A stretch of 64,000 bases of DNA from CAWAPS01 sp963783945 (GTDB lineage: Bacteria; Actinomycetota; Acidimicrobiia; Acidimicrobiales; Palsa-688). The stretch is taken from the NCBI GenBank assembly GCA_963783945.1, contig CAWAPS010000002.1, forward strand, positions 868,001 through 932,000, read 5' to 3'. Made by a program: the position numbers and the translations under genes. Under the pieces are notes generated by a model, which had not been told where the DNA came from, ran no database searches, and worked only from the letters and a program-made list of their open reading frames with translations. Of this stretch, positions 25,144 through 34,567 are shown one piece after another. The first letter of the stretch is position 1; each line of letters begins with the position of its first letter.

Positions 25144-26058
25144 TCATGTGCGCGTCCTCACCTGCGAACGGTCGCGTATAACCGCCGCGAGGTCCGGCCG
25201 GCTCGTCACCACCTCTGGATGACACATAGCCGCCAGAGCTTCGATCCCGTCCACCAGACGAGGGCCGGGGCGAACAAACGCGGCGTCCGCGTCCACTGCC
25301 CAGACCGCCGACCCTGGTGGCACTTCCGCCTCCTTTACCAAAGCGGCCGCAAGCTCGGTCGCACCGACCAAGTCGTACCCGCAGGGCGCGACAACGACAA
25401 GGTCCGCGCCGCAGTCGGCGAGCCTCTCCGGCGGCAAAGTGACCGAGCGTCCTCCCGAAACCCCAAGCACACTGATCCCGCCCGCGGCCTCGACCATGTC
25501 GGGTACCCAATGCCCGGCAGAGAACAAAGGATCGGTCCACTCGACCACCGCCACCAGGGGCCGGCGTCGGCCCATCACAGCACTCTCCACCGCGGACAGC
25601 CGGGACCGCAGATCGCTCACTACTCGAATGGCGCGGTTCGAACGGCCCGTGGCGGCTCCGATCGACAGGACGGACTCGAGGACCTCGGCCAGCGTGGCAG
25701 GGTCGACGGTCAACACCCTCCCGTCGCAGCCCAAGTGTTCGAGCGCGGCATCCACCGTGTCGACGTCCACCGCGCACACCGCGCACAGATCCTGGGTGAC
25801 CACTAGGTCCGGGGCGAGATCCCGCAACGCTCCATCGTCCAGGTGGTAGAGGTCCTCCCCGGCGGCGAGACGGGCTCGGACCTCCGCGTCGATCTGGCCT
25901 GGGCTCAAGCCCGCTGGCAGCGACGAGGACGAAACGATACGCCGGGAGCGGGCTTCCGGGGGGAAGTTGCATTCGAACGTCACCCCGACGACCTCCTCAC
26001 CGGCGCCGATCGCAAACAGGATCTCGGTCGTAGACGGCAGTAGCGAAACTATCCGCAC
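25144..26058 (-). CDS. Cobalamin-binding (BtuF-like) periplasmic-binding-fold protein without signal peptide
   Basis: This 304-residue protein begins MRIVSLLPSTTEILFAIGAG, then EEVVGVTFECNFPPEA and DLVVTQDLCAVCAVD, all typical of the BtuF-like group in which the CAVC region is conserved. VAVVEWTDPLFSAGHWVPDM and GADLVVVAPCGYDL follow. No signal peptide or lipobox is present, so it is probably cytoplasmic, like the stand-alone corrinoid-binding proteins of actinobacteria. No permease or ATPase is adjacent. Confidence 0.8.
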   Translation of the reverse strand: MRIVSLLPSTTEILFAIGAGEEVVGVTFECNFPPEARSRRIVSSSSLPAGLSPGQIDAEVRARLAAGEDLYHLDDGALRDLAPDLVVTQDLCAVCAVDVDTVDAALEHLGCDGRVLTVDPATLAEVLESVLSIGAATGRSNRAIRVVSDLRSRLSAVESAVMGRRRPLVAVVEWTDPLFSAGHWVPDMVEAAGGISVLGVSGGRSVTLPPERLADCGADLVVVAPCGYDLVGATELAAALVKEAEVPPGSAVWAVDADAAFVRPGPRLVDGIEALAAMCHPEVVTSRPDLAAVIRDRSQVRTRT

Positions 26059-26154
26059 ATCCCGAGCCTAACCCCGGCTCGTCAAAAATGAGACGGCGCC
26101 AAGAGACGAACCCGGTAGCAGGAGTCTTTCCTCCCCCGACAGGGTGAGGGGCAC

Positions 26155-26358
26155 GTGCGCCGCTTTGACAACGAACGACTACAGACGTACCCGCCAGGCG
26201 CCGTCATCGTGCTCCCCGGGGGTACCCCTCATTTCCACTGGGCAATGTCCGGTGACTACGTCACCCAGATGTCGGCGACCGGGTCGCGCCGACCCGGCAG
26301 TACCTTCGCCGACTACGCGGCCGGTCAGCGCGCCCACCGACGGCGACGCCGGTCATAG
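26155..26358 (+). pseudogene. Cupin C-terminal relic
   Basis: The frame reads FDNERLQTYPPGAVIVLPGG, then TPHFHWAMSGDYVTQMSATG, the last strands of a cupin (YPPGAVIVLPxGxPHFxWA). No N-terminal cupin half or start region is found upstream. The tail is arginine-rich and overlaps the stop of the MOSC gene on the other strand. It is a 3' fragment of a gene, probably lost by deletion. Confidence 0.5.
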
Positions 26359-28185
26359 ATCGAGCACTATGTCGTCGCTGGGCTGTGAGCAGCAGATGAG
26401 CGCGCTTCCCTGAGTGGGAGGTTCAACCGGGTCGGGGCTGTAATCGACATTCCCTGCGATGAGCGTCGTCTCGCAGGTGTGGCAGACGCCGGTGCGGCAT
26501 GACCAGCGGACAGGTACGTCGCAGGACTCGGCTAGTTCGAGCAGGGTGCCGTAGTCGCTGCTCCACGGGACCGTGAGATCGCTACGGGCGAACGCGATCG
26601 TCGGGCCGTTTCCGGGCTGGCCGGCCGGTGGGTGGGGCGGCCGCGCCGGGGTGGCTGCGATCCCCGGCGTCTCGCCCGGTGCCGGCCCGAACAGTTCGGT
26701 GTGGATGTGGGAGGCATCGAACCCTAAGGCGGCCAGACCCGCGCTGATTTCGTTCATAAAGGCTGTGGGTCCACACAGGTATGCTTCGGCATCGGAGGGT
26801 GGCTTCAGTTCGGCGATCGTTAGCGCGGTGAGACGTCCCGCACGGTCGAAGTCGCGGCCTTCGAGGTCATTCGGGCCGGGGCGGCTGTAGTACACATGGC
26901 GCCGTGCGTTGGGCAGCGAGACGAGTAGGTCACGGGCCTCGGCGGCGAACGGGTGCTCGCGACCGTTGCGTGCCCCGTACAGGCACCAGATCTCTCGGTC
27001 GGAGCGCTCCTGCGCCAGTGCCTGAACCATGGCGAGAACGGGGGTGGCACCGATCCCGGCGCTGATCAGCAGCACTGGCGCGTGCGTCCGATCGAGGATG
27101 AACGTGCCGCGTGGTGCTGCTATCTCGAGTTGGTCGCCGACAGCGAGACGGGTGTGCAGATAGCCGCTGGCCGCGCCACCGTGTTCGCGCTTGACGGTTA
27201 CCCGGTAGTAGCCCGCTCCTGGTGGTCCGGAGAGCGAGTAGTTGCGTAGCAGCGCCCGCTGCCGCTTGTCGGGCTGGACGCGCAGAGTGAGGTACTGACC
27301 TGGGCGAGCCGCCGGTAGTGGAGCGCCCGTGGGGTCCTCCAGCCGTATCGAGATCGCCGAGTCGCTTTCGGGCGTGATTGCTTTGACAGTCAGGTCACGA
27401 AAGCCGGGCCAGGCGGGAGGCGGGCTCGTGACCGCGAGGCCAGCGTTGCCGCTGCCGGGTTCCTCATTCAGCAGAGCCCGAAACGAGCCCTGCCAGCCTG
27501 GGCTGAGGGCGGGAACCCGGAGTGCTCGCATCAGCCCCTGGCGCGTGTGCCCGGGCAGGTAGAGCAGCCCGTCGACATCCGCGACCGTCATCTGCTCGGG
27601 CCCCGTGGAGAGCTTGATGATCTTGTCGCCTGCCTGTACCAGGCCCTCTTCGAGCACCCGGAAGTAGAAGCCTGGACGGTGGTGGGACACGAGCAACGCG
27701 GGAATCCGCGGATCATTCATGCGGATCCCGACGCGATAGCAGGTGACACGAGGTTGCGTTACCTCGAAGCTAGCGGTGCCAATCTGGTAGCGGTCGCCAA
27801 CGCACACCTCGTCGTCGCCTAGTCCCTCCACGGTGAAGTTCTCGCCGAACTGCCCGTACACGAAGTCGTGTCGGCCAAGCTCGCGTTCCCAGTACCGATA
27901 CGAGTCGATCTGGTAGACGAACACCGCGCGCTGCTCGCCGCCATGCCCCGCCAGATCTCCTTGACCATCACCGTCAACGTTGAGTCTGCCGACCCGGCGG
28001 GAACCGGGCACGGGGTCCTTGAAGACCCCGGTAAACACAACCCTCCCTTGCCAGGGCACATCCTTCGGCAAGCCGACGTTGACCGACAACAACGTCCCAG
28101 CGGGGCGGGCCGCAGACTGGTTTGGCTCAACTCGCCCGGGCCGCGGCTGGCGTGCGATCGCAGGGGTGGGGGCTCCGGTAGTCAT
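26353..28185 (-). CDS. MOSC domain - ferredoxin reductase - 2Fe-2S fusion protein
   Basis: This 610-residue protein has a MOSC domain at about residues 30-200 (LLSVNVGLPKDVPWQGR, GEQRAVFVYQIDSYRYW, VTCYRVGIRM). An FAD-binding domain at about 265-370 carries RNYSLSGPP, and a NAD-binding domain at about 370-480 carries ISAGIGATPVLAMV and CGPTAFM. A plant-type ferredoxin end follows with CRTGVCHTC and a fourth Cys in LICCSQP. MOSC proteins handle molybdenum-cofactor sulfur or reduce N-hydroxylated compounds, and the C-terminal chain would deliver electrons. It overlaps the cupin relic by six bases. Confidence 0.88.
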   Translation of the reverse strand: MTTGAPTPAIARQPRPGRVEPNQSAARPAGTLLSVNVGLPKDVPWQGRVVFTGVFKDPVPGSRRVGRLNVDGDGQGDLAGHGGEQRAVFVYQIDSYRYWERELGRHDFVYGQFGENFTVEGLGDDEVCVGDRYQIGTASFEVTQPRVTCYRVGIRMNDPRIPALLVSHHRPGFYFRVLEEGLVQAGDKIIKLSTGPEQMTVADVDGLLYLPGHTRQGLMRALRVPALSPGWQGSFRALLNEEPGSGNAGLAVTSPPPAWPGFRDLTVKAITPESDSAISIRLEDPTGAPLPAARPGQYLTLRVQPDKRQRALLRNYSLSGPPGAGYYRVTVKREHGGAASGYLHTRLAVGDQLEIAAPRGTFILDRTHAPVLLISAGIGATPVLAMVQALAQERSDREIWCLYGARNGREHPFAAEARDLLVSLPNARRHVYYSRPGPNDLEGRDFDRAGRLTALTIAELKPPSDAEAYLCGPTAFMNEISAGLAALGFDASHIHTELFGPAPGETPGIAATPARPPHPPAGQPGNGPTIAFARSDLTVPWSSDYGTLLELAESCDVPVRWSCRTGVCHTCETTLIAGNVDYSPDPVEPPTQGSALICCSQPSDDIVLDL

Positions 28186-28283
28186 CGATCCTCCAAATCG
28201 GTGGTACGACCGAGGGTCTCGCTACGGTAACGCCGAGTTGACTATGGGCTTGGCCGCCACCGCCTGTGTGAGTTATTCGCGCT

Positions 28284-30701
28284 TCAGGCGGCGGTGGCGT
28301 GGTGGCGAGCGGGCCACACCCGCCACGGGATCGCCGCGTCGATGCGGCGCAACGGATGGCGCTCAGCGATCTTGCGGGTGGGCCCGACCAGGCTGTCGGC
28401 CAACCGGCGGGCGGCATCGAGATGGTCGCCGGTCCAGACCATCCGCACGGCCGTGGCGTTGGCCAGCCCGTCGGTGTCGCGGAGGTCGTGGCGGACAGTG
28501 GCCGCCAACCGTTCGTCGGCCAGCGGGTCCGACGGCAGGGGATCAGGGACCGCCCCCGGGCCACCCAGGCTGGCGGACAGCCTGTCGTACCACCCGACCA
28601 CCCGGTCGGCCATCGCCGCCAGCTCGGCTTTGGCCGCGGCCCGATCGCCGGGGACCATGCAATCGTCGCCTAGCCACAGGTCGTGCACAGCGTCGGCAGC
28701 CAAGCGCAGACCGGCCACCCCGTTGAGCAGGGTCGTGGCGTCGGCCAGAGAGATGGACTTCGCTCCCCGCTCGGCCAGGTATCCCCGGTAGGCGTCATCC
28801 AGGCGGCGCGACGCGGCAGCCGCCCGCAACGACTCGTTGGATGGCCCGGGACGCTCCGGGGTGCTCATGTCGCAGCGCCCCATCCCGAACTCAACTGCCG
28901 CTTGAAGGTAACGAGCGCTGTCCTGGTAGGCCTCGGCCAGTGCCTGTCCGAACGCAGAGGCCGCCCCTCGGGGCCAGAACATGATGCCCACGAGAAGACT
29001 GACCCCGCAGCCGATGGCGATGTCCTCGACTCGGATGACCCCGACCCGCCACCCGGCCGGTTGGATGATGTTGAACAGGATGACCAGCGTCAAGGTGAAC
29101 GCAGCCTGCCCGGCGGCGAACGAGATGGTGGCCGGGGCGAGCCCGAACAGGAGCACGACGAACGGGAGCAGCGCCCACAACACGTCCCGGTTGGTGCCGA
29201 TGGCGGCGAGCAGGGCGGCGCCCACGATGAACCCGACCACCGTTCCAGCCAGGGCCCGAAACGCGTTCTGGCCGGTGCTGAGGGCATTGGACCGCAACAC
29301 CGACAGGGTGGCCAGCAGCACCCAGAAGCCGTGTTGGACTCCGCTCTGGGTGGTGATCAGCGTAGCCAGACTTAGGCCCACGGCACCCCGGATGCTGTTG
29401 TGGAGCCACACCGAATGGCGTCCCACGTGGGCCGCCGCCAGCTCTGAGGCGGTGGACCGGGTGCCCGGCAACCCCGTCGGCTGGCGGCCCAAAAAACGGT
29501 CGAGAATGCTGCGCTGCTCGGCGAGGGTGGCGAACTCGACTTTGGTCGCCACCTGCCGGACGGCGTAGCTCACCTCCTGAGCCCGGAAGCTCGGGTCGAG
29601 GGAAGTCAGGAACTCGCTGATCCGTAGCTCCGTCTCGTCGGCGTCGTGCGCCGGGTCGTCAGGCGCCCCGGTGGTCACCTCGGCGGCGACCATCTCGGCG
29701 GCTGGCGTCACCGGATGGATGGGCGGATCGACGGTGACCCTCCGCTCTAGGTCGTCGAGCGACCGGTCGAGGCTGCCGTCTGCGGCATGGAGCGCGGCCA
29801 CCGACTCTTCTGGCGTATCGAGCGCTTGGGCCGACTGCTCCAACACGGCGGCCGCCGCCAGCTCCACCCGGCAGGCGGCCCGGCTGATCGGGTGCCCGGG
29901 GCGGCTAGGGGCCTCCTGACGAACGATGTCGTCCAGCCAGCCGAGGTCATCGACCAGCCGGACGACGCTCCGAGCCCCGCTGCTCAATCCGGTCGGACGG
30001 TACGGGGAGGCGAAAAATGCCCGGCGCAACCCGCTCACCGCGTTGTCGGCTCCGGTTACTACCGCCTCCCGGGCCGCCCCACTCCCAGGCTCGTCGCCCT
30101 GCGTCACCGCGACGTCCGAACGAAGCCGGCTGGCCAGGGCCCGGATCGCCACGGTAACCGGCCGCCGCATAGGATCCTCGGCCGGGCCGGGCCACAACAG
30201 GGCCACGGCCAGGAAGGCGGCCCCCGCGGCGATACCCCAGCCTTCGAGGCGATAAGGGATCGACGACGCCGGGGCCGGAATCGACACCGGCAGGATGAAC
30301 GCCAGCAGCAGCGCCGTGGTGGCGCTGGCCAGCACCGAGCTCACCACCCCGGCGAACAAGACGACGAAGGCGACGATCGCCATGGCCACCACGGCTAGCC
30401 ATGCCGTCTTGGAGGCCAGCGTGGCCAGGCAGATGAACGCAGCCGTGGTCACCGACAACGCGGCCTGAGCGGTCAGCCGGGAGCGCATCGGCCCGCCGAA
30501 GCCGACCAGCAGCAGCAGGGCGAACGATCCGAACGAGGCGAAGGTGGCCACCACCGGGTTAGCGATCACATTGTCGGCGACCGCGAACACCGCCGGCATG
30601 ACGATCGCCGCCCTGAAAGCCCGCCGAGTAGCCGCCAAGTTGCGGTCACGGGCCCGCAGCCACGCCACTGGGTGCGCGAGATCGCCCTTGAGAGCCGCCA
30701 T
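28284..30701 (-). CDS. FUSC family (aromatic acid exporter-like) membrane protein
   Basis: This 805-residue protein has two membrane blocks. The first, residues 25-175, holds about six helices (VATFASFGSFALLLLVGFGG, AVVAMAIVAFVVLFAGVV). The second, near 430-570, starts GAVGLSLATLITTQSGVQHG and FWVLLATLSVLRSNALSTGQ, the FUSC_2 signature, and ends with GCGVSLLVGIMFWPRGA. A long helical cytoplasmic part lies between them. Such proteins export aromatic carboxylates or act in envelope biology. It starts four bases after a possible short leader frame and stands alone. Confidence 0.85.
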   Translation of the reverse strand: MAALKGDLAHPVAWLRARDRNLAATRRAFRAAIVMPAVFAVADNVIANPVVATFASFGSFALLLLVGFGGPMRSRLTAQAALSVTTAAFICLATLASKTAWLAVVAMAIVAFVVLFAGVVSSVLASATTALLLAFILPVSIPAPASSIPYRLEGWGIAAGAAFLAVALLWPGPAEDPMRRPVTVAIRALASRLRSDVAVTQGDEPGSGAAREAVVTGADNAVSGLRRAFFASPYRPTGLSSGARSVVRLVDDLGWLDDIVRQEAPSRPGHPISRAACRVELAAAAVLEQSAQALDTPEESVAALHAADGSLDRSLDDLERRVTVDPPIHPVTPAAEMVAAEVTTGAPDDPAHDADETELRISEFLTSLDPSFRAQEVSYAVRQVATKVEFATLAEQRSILDRFLGRQPTGLPGTRSTASELAAAHVGRHSVWLHNSIRGAVGLSLATLITTQSGVQHGFWVLLATLSVLRSNALSTGQNAFRALAGTVVGFIVGAALLAAIGTNRDVLWALLPFVVLLFGLAPATISFAAGQAAFTLTLVILFNIIQPAGWRVGVIRVEDIAIGCGVSLLVGIMFWPRGAASAFGQALAEAYQDSARYLQAAVEFGMGRCDMSTPERPGPSNESLRAAAASRRLDDAYRGYLAERGAKSISLADATTLLNGVAGLRLAADAVHDLWLGDDCMVPGDRAAAKAELAAMADRVVGWYDRLSASLGGPGAVPDPLPSDPLADERLAATVRHDLRDTDGLANATAVRMVWTGDHLDAARRLADSLVGPTRKIAERHPLRRIDAAIPWRVWPARHHATAA

Positions 30702-31074
30702 GGTCAGCCGACCTTCAGCTCCGAAGTGACCAGCTGCTCGATAACGTCGCCGCCCTGCGGATTCTCCAAGGTGATCCTCTCTCTACCAACGGTCGGTCGT
30801 CAGCGGCATCCGTCACCTCTGGCACAACGATCTCCGTCCTGAAGATGAATGCACCTGATCACGGCTTCCGCCGCCGGAGCTCCCCACAGGACCCCGAACC
30901 ATTGTTCAGGGCCGTCTGTCGATCGGCATCTAGGAAACCCTTAGTTCGACCCGACGAGCGGACGCAGTCAGTCGGCAACGACCAGGAACGGCGTAACGCA
31001 GCCCCCCTCGAGACAGAGGCATGACGAAATGTCAGAGGAATAGGGAGACACCGTACCGGGTCAACACCCGCCGT
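30702..31074. other. Intergenic region, no supported gene
   Basis: The 373 bases hold only a 21-codon TTG frame (30715-30780 minus) that ends at the FUSC start; it could be a leader but has no family-like sequence. The rest has no repeats or hairpins I can support. A promoter for the FUSC gene is expected here. Confidence 0.4.
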
Positions 31075-31428
31075 CTAACGGCGTATAAGACGTCGCCGGC
31101 TGCCGGTGTTGGACGGCTGATAGTCGACTTTGTAGTAGGCGAACAGCTTCTGCTCCTCCTCGACGCTCAACCCCCGACCCGGGTCGACGGTGGGTGCCCG
31201 CTCGAAGGCTGCCGGTTGGTAGGCCAACGTGATGTGCTCGGGAGAAGTGGCCGCGTTCCACGCCGGAGCCAGGACGAACGGGCCTTTTCGGCCGGTCTCG
31301 ACGACCAGAAAGAGGGGCTGGTCGGACTCGACGTCGAAATAGACATCGACCAGCTTCCCGACCTTGTCGCCATCAGCCGCCAACCCGTCTCTGCCTCGCC
31401 AGTCCCGCAGGTCCTCGATGATCGCCAT
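31075..31428 (-). CDS. PRC-barrel domain protein
   Basis: This 117-residue protein begins MAIIEDLRDWRGRDGLAADG, then DKVGKLVDVYFDVESDQPLF, the usual first strands of a PRC barrel, and ends with VEEEQKLFAYYKVDY. Such proteins are often stress-related and bind RNA or membrane partners in actinobacteria. It is a single gene ahead of the dehydrogenase pair on the same strand. Confidence 0.85.
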   Translation of the reverse strand: MAIIEDLRDWRGRDGLAADGDKVGKLVDVYFDVESDQPLFLVVETGRKGPFVLAPAWNAATSPEHITLAYQPAAFERAPTVDPGRGLSVEEEQKLFAYYKVDYQPSNTGSRRRLIRR

Positions 31429-31588
31429 AGGACAGATATTCCCACCGCGAAACGTCTGGAACCGTCACCAGTCGGGCAACAGGCAACAAGGAGGCCTAGA
31501 CAGGTCCTCCTGCTCGTCCGACGCCGGCGACGACGTGGATCCGCAGATGAGCGCTCCAAGGGATCGGCGATGCGGGGTCCCTCGTGGC

Positions 31589-32383
31589 CTAGCCGACGAC
31601 ATCTATGCCCCGATTGGCAAGCCTCAGCAGATCCCGATCAAGTACAAGACCGGCCTGGGCGGCGACCTCTCGGGCCAATCCGACATCCTTCCGGGCCCAT
31701 TCGGTGGCGTGGGGATCGCGAGGACGCCCAGCTGTCGCGCTGACGAAGCGGGTCCAGGTGCCGCCAGCCGACCCGGCAGCTAACGCCGCGGCCAGGACCG
31801 TGGGGTCGAGGCCGAGTTCCGCTCCGAACGCGATGGCGTCCTCTCCCAGTCCGATGGTCGCTGTGACCATCGTATTGTTGACGAGCTTCGCCAGCTGCCC
31901 GCTGCCAACGGGTCCCAGATGCAGCAACGGATCACCAACCGCGCTGAGAGCAGGGCGGCATTGCGCGACAGCGGCGTCTTCGCCGCCCACCATCATGAGC
32001 ACCTTCGGTAGCGCCGCTCCGACGCTGACCGCCGCGTCGATCAGGTGACCTCCGGCCTGGCTCGTCTCGTGAGCGAGACGCTGGCACGCGGCCGGAGAGA
32101 TGGTGCTGTGGATGCTCACCACGGCACCCGGGTTGAGACCGGCCAGCACGCCGTCCGCCCGCAGGAGAACGTCCTCGATGTCCTGCTCGTCCCACACGCA
32201 CAGCCCGACCAGCTCGCTGCTTCTTGCCACCTCTCGAGGCGATGCCGCTTCGTGAATCATGCCAGCGAATGGCTCGAGCGAAGCGGGCCTGCGTGCCCAT
32301 GCCGTTACCGTGTGCCCGCCCGTGAGCAGGAGGTTCACGATCCGGGATCCCATGGACCCGAGCCCGATGAAGCCTACATTCAC
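31589..32383 (-). CDS. 3-hydroxyisobutyrate-dehydrogenase-like NAD(P)-dependent oxidoreductase
   Basis: This 264-residue beta-hydroxyacid dehydrogenase has the Rossmann start MNVGFIGLGSMGSRIVNLLL. The substrate-binding region is LIDAAVSVGAALPKVLMMVG, in place of the common DAPVSGG. The catalytic Lys is in GSGQLAKLVNNTM (KxxNN). It would oxidise or reduce a small hydroxyacid or an imine. It starts 24 bp downstream of the SDR gene and the two are probably co-transcribed. Confidence 0.85.
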   Translation of the reverse strand: MNVGFIGLGSMGSRIVNLLLTGGHTVTAWARRPASLEPFAGMIHEAASPREVARSSELVGLCVWDEQDIEDVLLRADGVLAGLNPGAVVSIHSTISPAACQRLAHETSQAGGHLIDAAVSVGAALPKVLMMVGGEDAAVAQCRPALSAVGDPLLHLGPVGSGQLAKLVNNTMVTATIGLGEDAIAFGAELGLDPTVLAAALAAGSAGGTWTRFVSATAGRPRDPHATEWARKDVGLAREVAAQAGLVLDRDLLRLANRGIDVVG

Positions 32384-32407
32384 CGCGTTTCCTCCACTTA
32401 TCCTTGG

Positions 32408-33169
32408 CTAGATACAGAGCGCGTAGCCGGCTGTAACCCGAAGCGTCTCGCCGGTGATAAAACGAGCTCGGTCCGAGCATAGAAACAACATCGTCTCGAC
32501 AATGTCGCGCTCGTCGCCATCCAGTGGGAGGATCTGCTGGCTCTGCACCGCCGCGATCGTCTCCTTGGAGAGCTCCGCCCGGATCGTGTCAGTGAGATGC
32601 AAGCCAGGGGCGACTCCGTTCACTCGGATCCCGTCCGGACCGAACTCTCGGGCGAAGGCCATCGTCAACCCCCGGACCGCGAGCTTCGACACACCGTAGG
32701 CTCCTCCTGACGCATAGGCGGCCGACGACGAGATGTTGAAAACGCAGGCCCCCTGGCGGGCTGCCAGCGCCGAGCGAGCGGCGAGGCTACACAGAACGAC
32801 ACCCATGATGTTCACGTCGAAGAGTCTCCGCACCTTCTCAGTACCGAGCACGCCCATTGGCTGGCCGTACTCGGCGGAGTGGAGACCGGCATTGTTGATC
32901 AACACGTCAATCCCGCCGTGAGACGCCACGACCTCAGTGATGAGGCGATCCACATCGGCCTCCGCAGCCACATCGCACCGAACCGCTGAAGCACCGCCTC
33001 CCGCATCACGAATTTCCTTCGCTGCAGCTTCGGCTGCCGCCAAGTCGATATCTGCAAGCACCACGTGCCCGCCCCGGTCGGCGATAGCGCGGGCGAACGC
33101 TTTGCCAAAGCCGCGACCGCCGCCCGTGATAATTGCCACTCGCCCGGCGTACTCATGTTGGTCAGCCAT
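32408..33169 (-). CDS. SDR family NAD(P)-dependent oxidoreductase
   Basis: This 253-residue classical SDR has TGGGRGFG at residues 15-22, VLINNAGLHS, catalytic Ser in FNISSSAAYAS and YGVSK. The C-terminal part includes RVNGVAPGLHLTD and ITGETLRVTAGYALCI, typical of the 3-oxoacyl-ACP-reductase-like group. The AAGGAGCAGG ribosome site before the ATG is good. It probably works with the beta-hydroxyacid dehydrogenase downstream on one substrate. Confidence 0.88.
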   Translation of the reverse strand: MADQHEYAGRVAIITGGGRGFGKAFARAIADRGGHVVLADIDLAAAEAAAKEIRDAGGGASAVRCDVAAEADVDRLITEVVASHGGIDVLINNAGLHSAEYGQPMGVLGTEKVRRLFDVNIMGVVLCSLAARSALAARQGACVFNISSSAAYASGGAYGVSKLAVRGLTMAFAREFGPDGIRVNGVAPGLHLTDTIRAELSKETIAAVQSQQILPLDGDERDIVETMLFLCSDRARFITGETLRVTAGYALCI

Positions 33170-33452
33170 ATCCTGCTCCTTGTTTCGCGCCCTTCGCTGT
33201 CCCTAGAAGTAGCTGAACCGAGCGAGCCCCCATCTCACAGTCTCGAGCCCGGCGATGGCCTGGTAACCCCGACTTGGGCCGTCGTCATCGATTTCGGTCT
33301 CGTCTCCGCCCTTGACGCCGGGCAACGCCGCTCAATCTAATCCTTGAAGGGCGCCCCTAACCAGCACGGCCGAGGTCGTGGCGGCGGTCCCGCGACCCAG
33401 GGAGGAACCGCGTGCCCGGACCGCAAACCGTGGGCAACATCGAACCGGGCGC
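33170..33452. other. Intergenic region left of the MerR promoter
   Basis: These 283 bases lie between the divergent SDR and MerR genes. A minus-strand frame at about 33203-33330 reads LPGVKGGDETEIDDDGPS and QAIAGLETVRWGLARFSYF before TAG, which looks like a C-terminal coding remnant, but I cannot name it. Nothing else is supported. Confidence 0.35.
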
Positions 33453-33491
33453 TTGACTTTGAAGTTGGGTTCAAGGTTTACGCTGGGGGCA
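33453..33491 (+). promoter_or_regulatory. MerR-type promoter with long spacer and dyad; leaderless start expected
   Basis: TTGACT at 33453-33458 and TACGCT at 33479-33484 are separated by 20 bp, the over-long spacing typical of MerR-controlled promoters. Between them, ACTTTGAAG and GTTCAAGGT form the family dyad around TTGG. The predicted transcription start, six to eight bases after the -10, falls on the ATG at 33492, so the mRNA would be leaderless. Self-regulation by the MerR protein is inferred. Confidence 0.7.
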
Positions 33492-34238
33492 ATGGAAGGC
33501 CTCAGAGTCGCTGAACTTGCCGAGTCTGCTGGACTGGCACCTTCGACGGTGCGCTACTACGAGCGGGTCGGGCTGTTGTCCCCGGCCCGACGGGCCACCA
33601 ACGGATACAGGGTCTTCGACGAGTCCGCCCTCGACGAACTGGCCTTCATCGCCCGGGCCAAGGGTATCGGCATGACCTTGGAGGAGATCGCCGAGCTCGT
33701 AGCGGCGTGGCCCAACGGCAAGTGCCGGTCGCTGCAGGCCCGTCTGCGCGGGTTCCTTGTCGAGCGGATCGCTCAGGTTCACGGCGAACTCGACGAGCTC
33801 GGGGCGTTCGCGCGCCAACTCCAAGCGGTCCTTGGCCGCCTGGCCGCCCGAGAGCCCGGTTCTGAACGCTGCGGAAAGGGCTGCGGCTGCGAGACCGATC
33901 TCGATGTCACCAGCGAGAGATCTCGTTCCGGTCCCAGGGCGTGGGGGTGTTCGTTGGACGAGGAGGACATCACTGATCGCCTCGGCCAGTGGCGGCGTGT
34001 CGTTGAGGCCGCGACGTCGGTGGAGCGCACCGGCGAGGTCGTTCGGCTGCGCTACCCGGTTGCGGGCGGTGCGGTCGCCCAACTGGCCGGGCTCTGCGCT
34101 TCGGAGGTCAGCTGTTGTTCTCAGACCCGGTTCGTGATGGAGATCACGGCTGGTCAGGTGATCGTGACCATGGAGGCCCCGGACACCCCTGGCCTGCTCA
34201 ACGCGCTAGTTGCCCTCGTCTCACCGAGCACCCGATGA
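33492..34238 (+). CDS. MerR family regulator with Cys-rich C-terminal domain
   Basis: This 248-residue protein begins MEGLRVAELAESAGLAPSTV, then RYYERVGLLSPARRATNGYR, the MerR DNA-binding domain. A dimerisation helix follows. The C-terminal part carries SERCGKGCGCETD and LCASEVSCCSQTRF, two Cys groups that could bind a metal or metalloid. The second resembles the CCS domain found in some actinobacterial MerR proteins. The gene probably controls itself from the long-spacer promoter upstream; nearby resistance genes survive only as relics (34568 onward). Confidence 0.85.
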   Translation: MEGLRVAELAESAGLAPSTVRYYERVGLLSPARRATNGYRVFDESALDELAFIARAKGIGMTLEEIAELVAAWPNGKCRSLQARLRGFLVERIAQVHGELDELGAFARQLQAVLGRLAAREPGSERCGKGCGCETDLDVTSERSRSGPRAWGCSLDEEDITDRLGQWRRVVEAATSVERTGEVVRLRYPVAGGAVAQLAGLCASEVSCCSQTRFVMEITAGQVIVTMEAPDTPGLLNALVALVSPSTR

Positions 34239-34567
34239 TCGTCACCCACGCGCTTCGGGACGCGGTGGGCTGTGCGGTGGCGGCGGGGGTCGTCGGGTCG
34301 TCGCCCCGCTCGCCTCCCGCTGAGCACCGACGCCGTGGCCCCGTCGCGCCGTCACGGGCCTATCCTGGCGCGGACAGCGGCTTCATGTTGATCGATCCCG
34401 TCCTCGGTGGCATCGGCTGTGAGCCGGCTCTAGTCGGCGGCTGAGGCGCCGTCCCTTTCGAACCGGGCCTCGGCAGCGCGAAGTCACGCCACCACGACTC
34501 CAACGACATTGGAATTACTCGCCGTCCTGGTCTTTACCACGGCTATCACCATTGAGCCAGCGGGTCC
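34239..34567. other. Region after MerR gene without a supported gene
   Basis: A 69-codon frame at 34235-34444 overlaps the MerR stop as ATGA and starts MIVTHALRDAVGC, but it has no further family-like content. At 34509 a frame reads LLAVLVFTTAITIEP, perhaps part of a membrane gene relic that continues at 34568. I see no intact gene. Confidence 0.35.

Noticed and set aside
30715..30780. A 21-codon TTG frame directly before the FUSC gene
   Set aside because: It has a weak ribosome site and no regulatory sequence; it may be chance.
34235..34444. A 69-codon frame overlapping the MerR stop as ATGA
   Set aside because: The overlap is attractive, but after the first 20 codons the sequence is low in order and no family fits.
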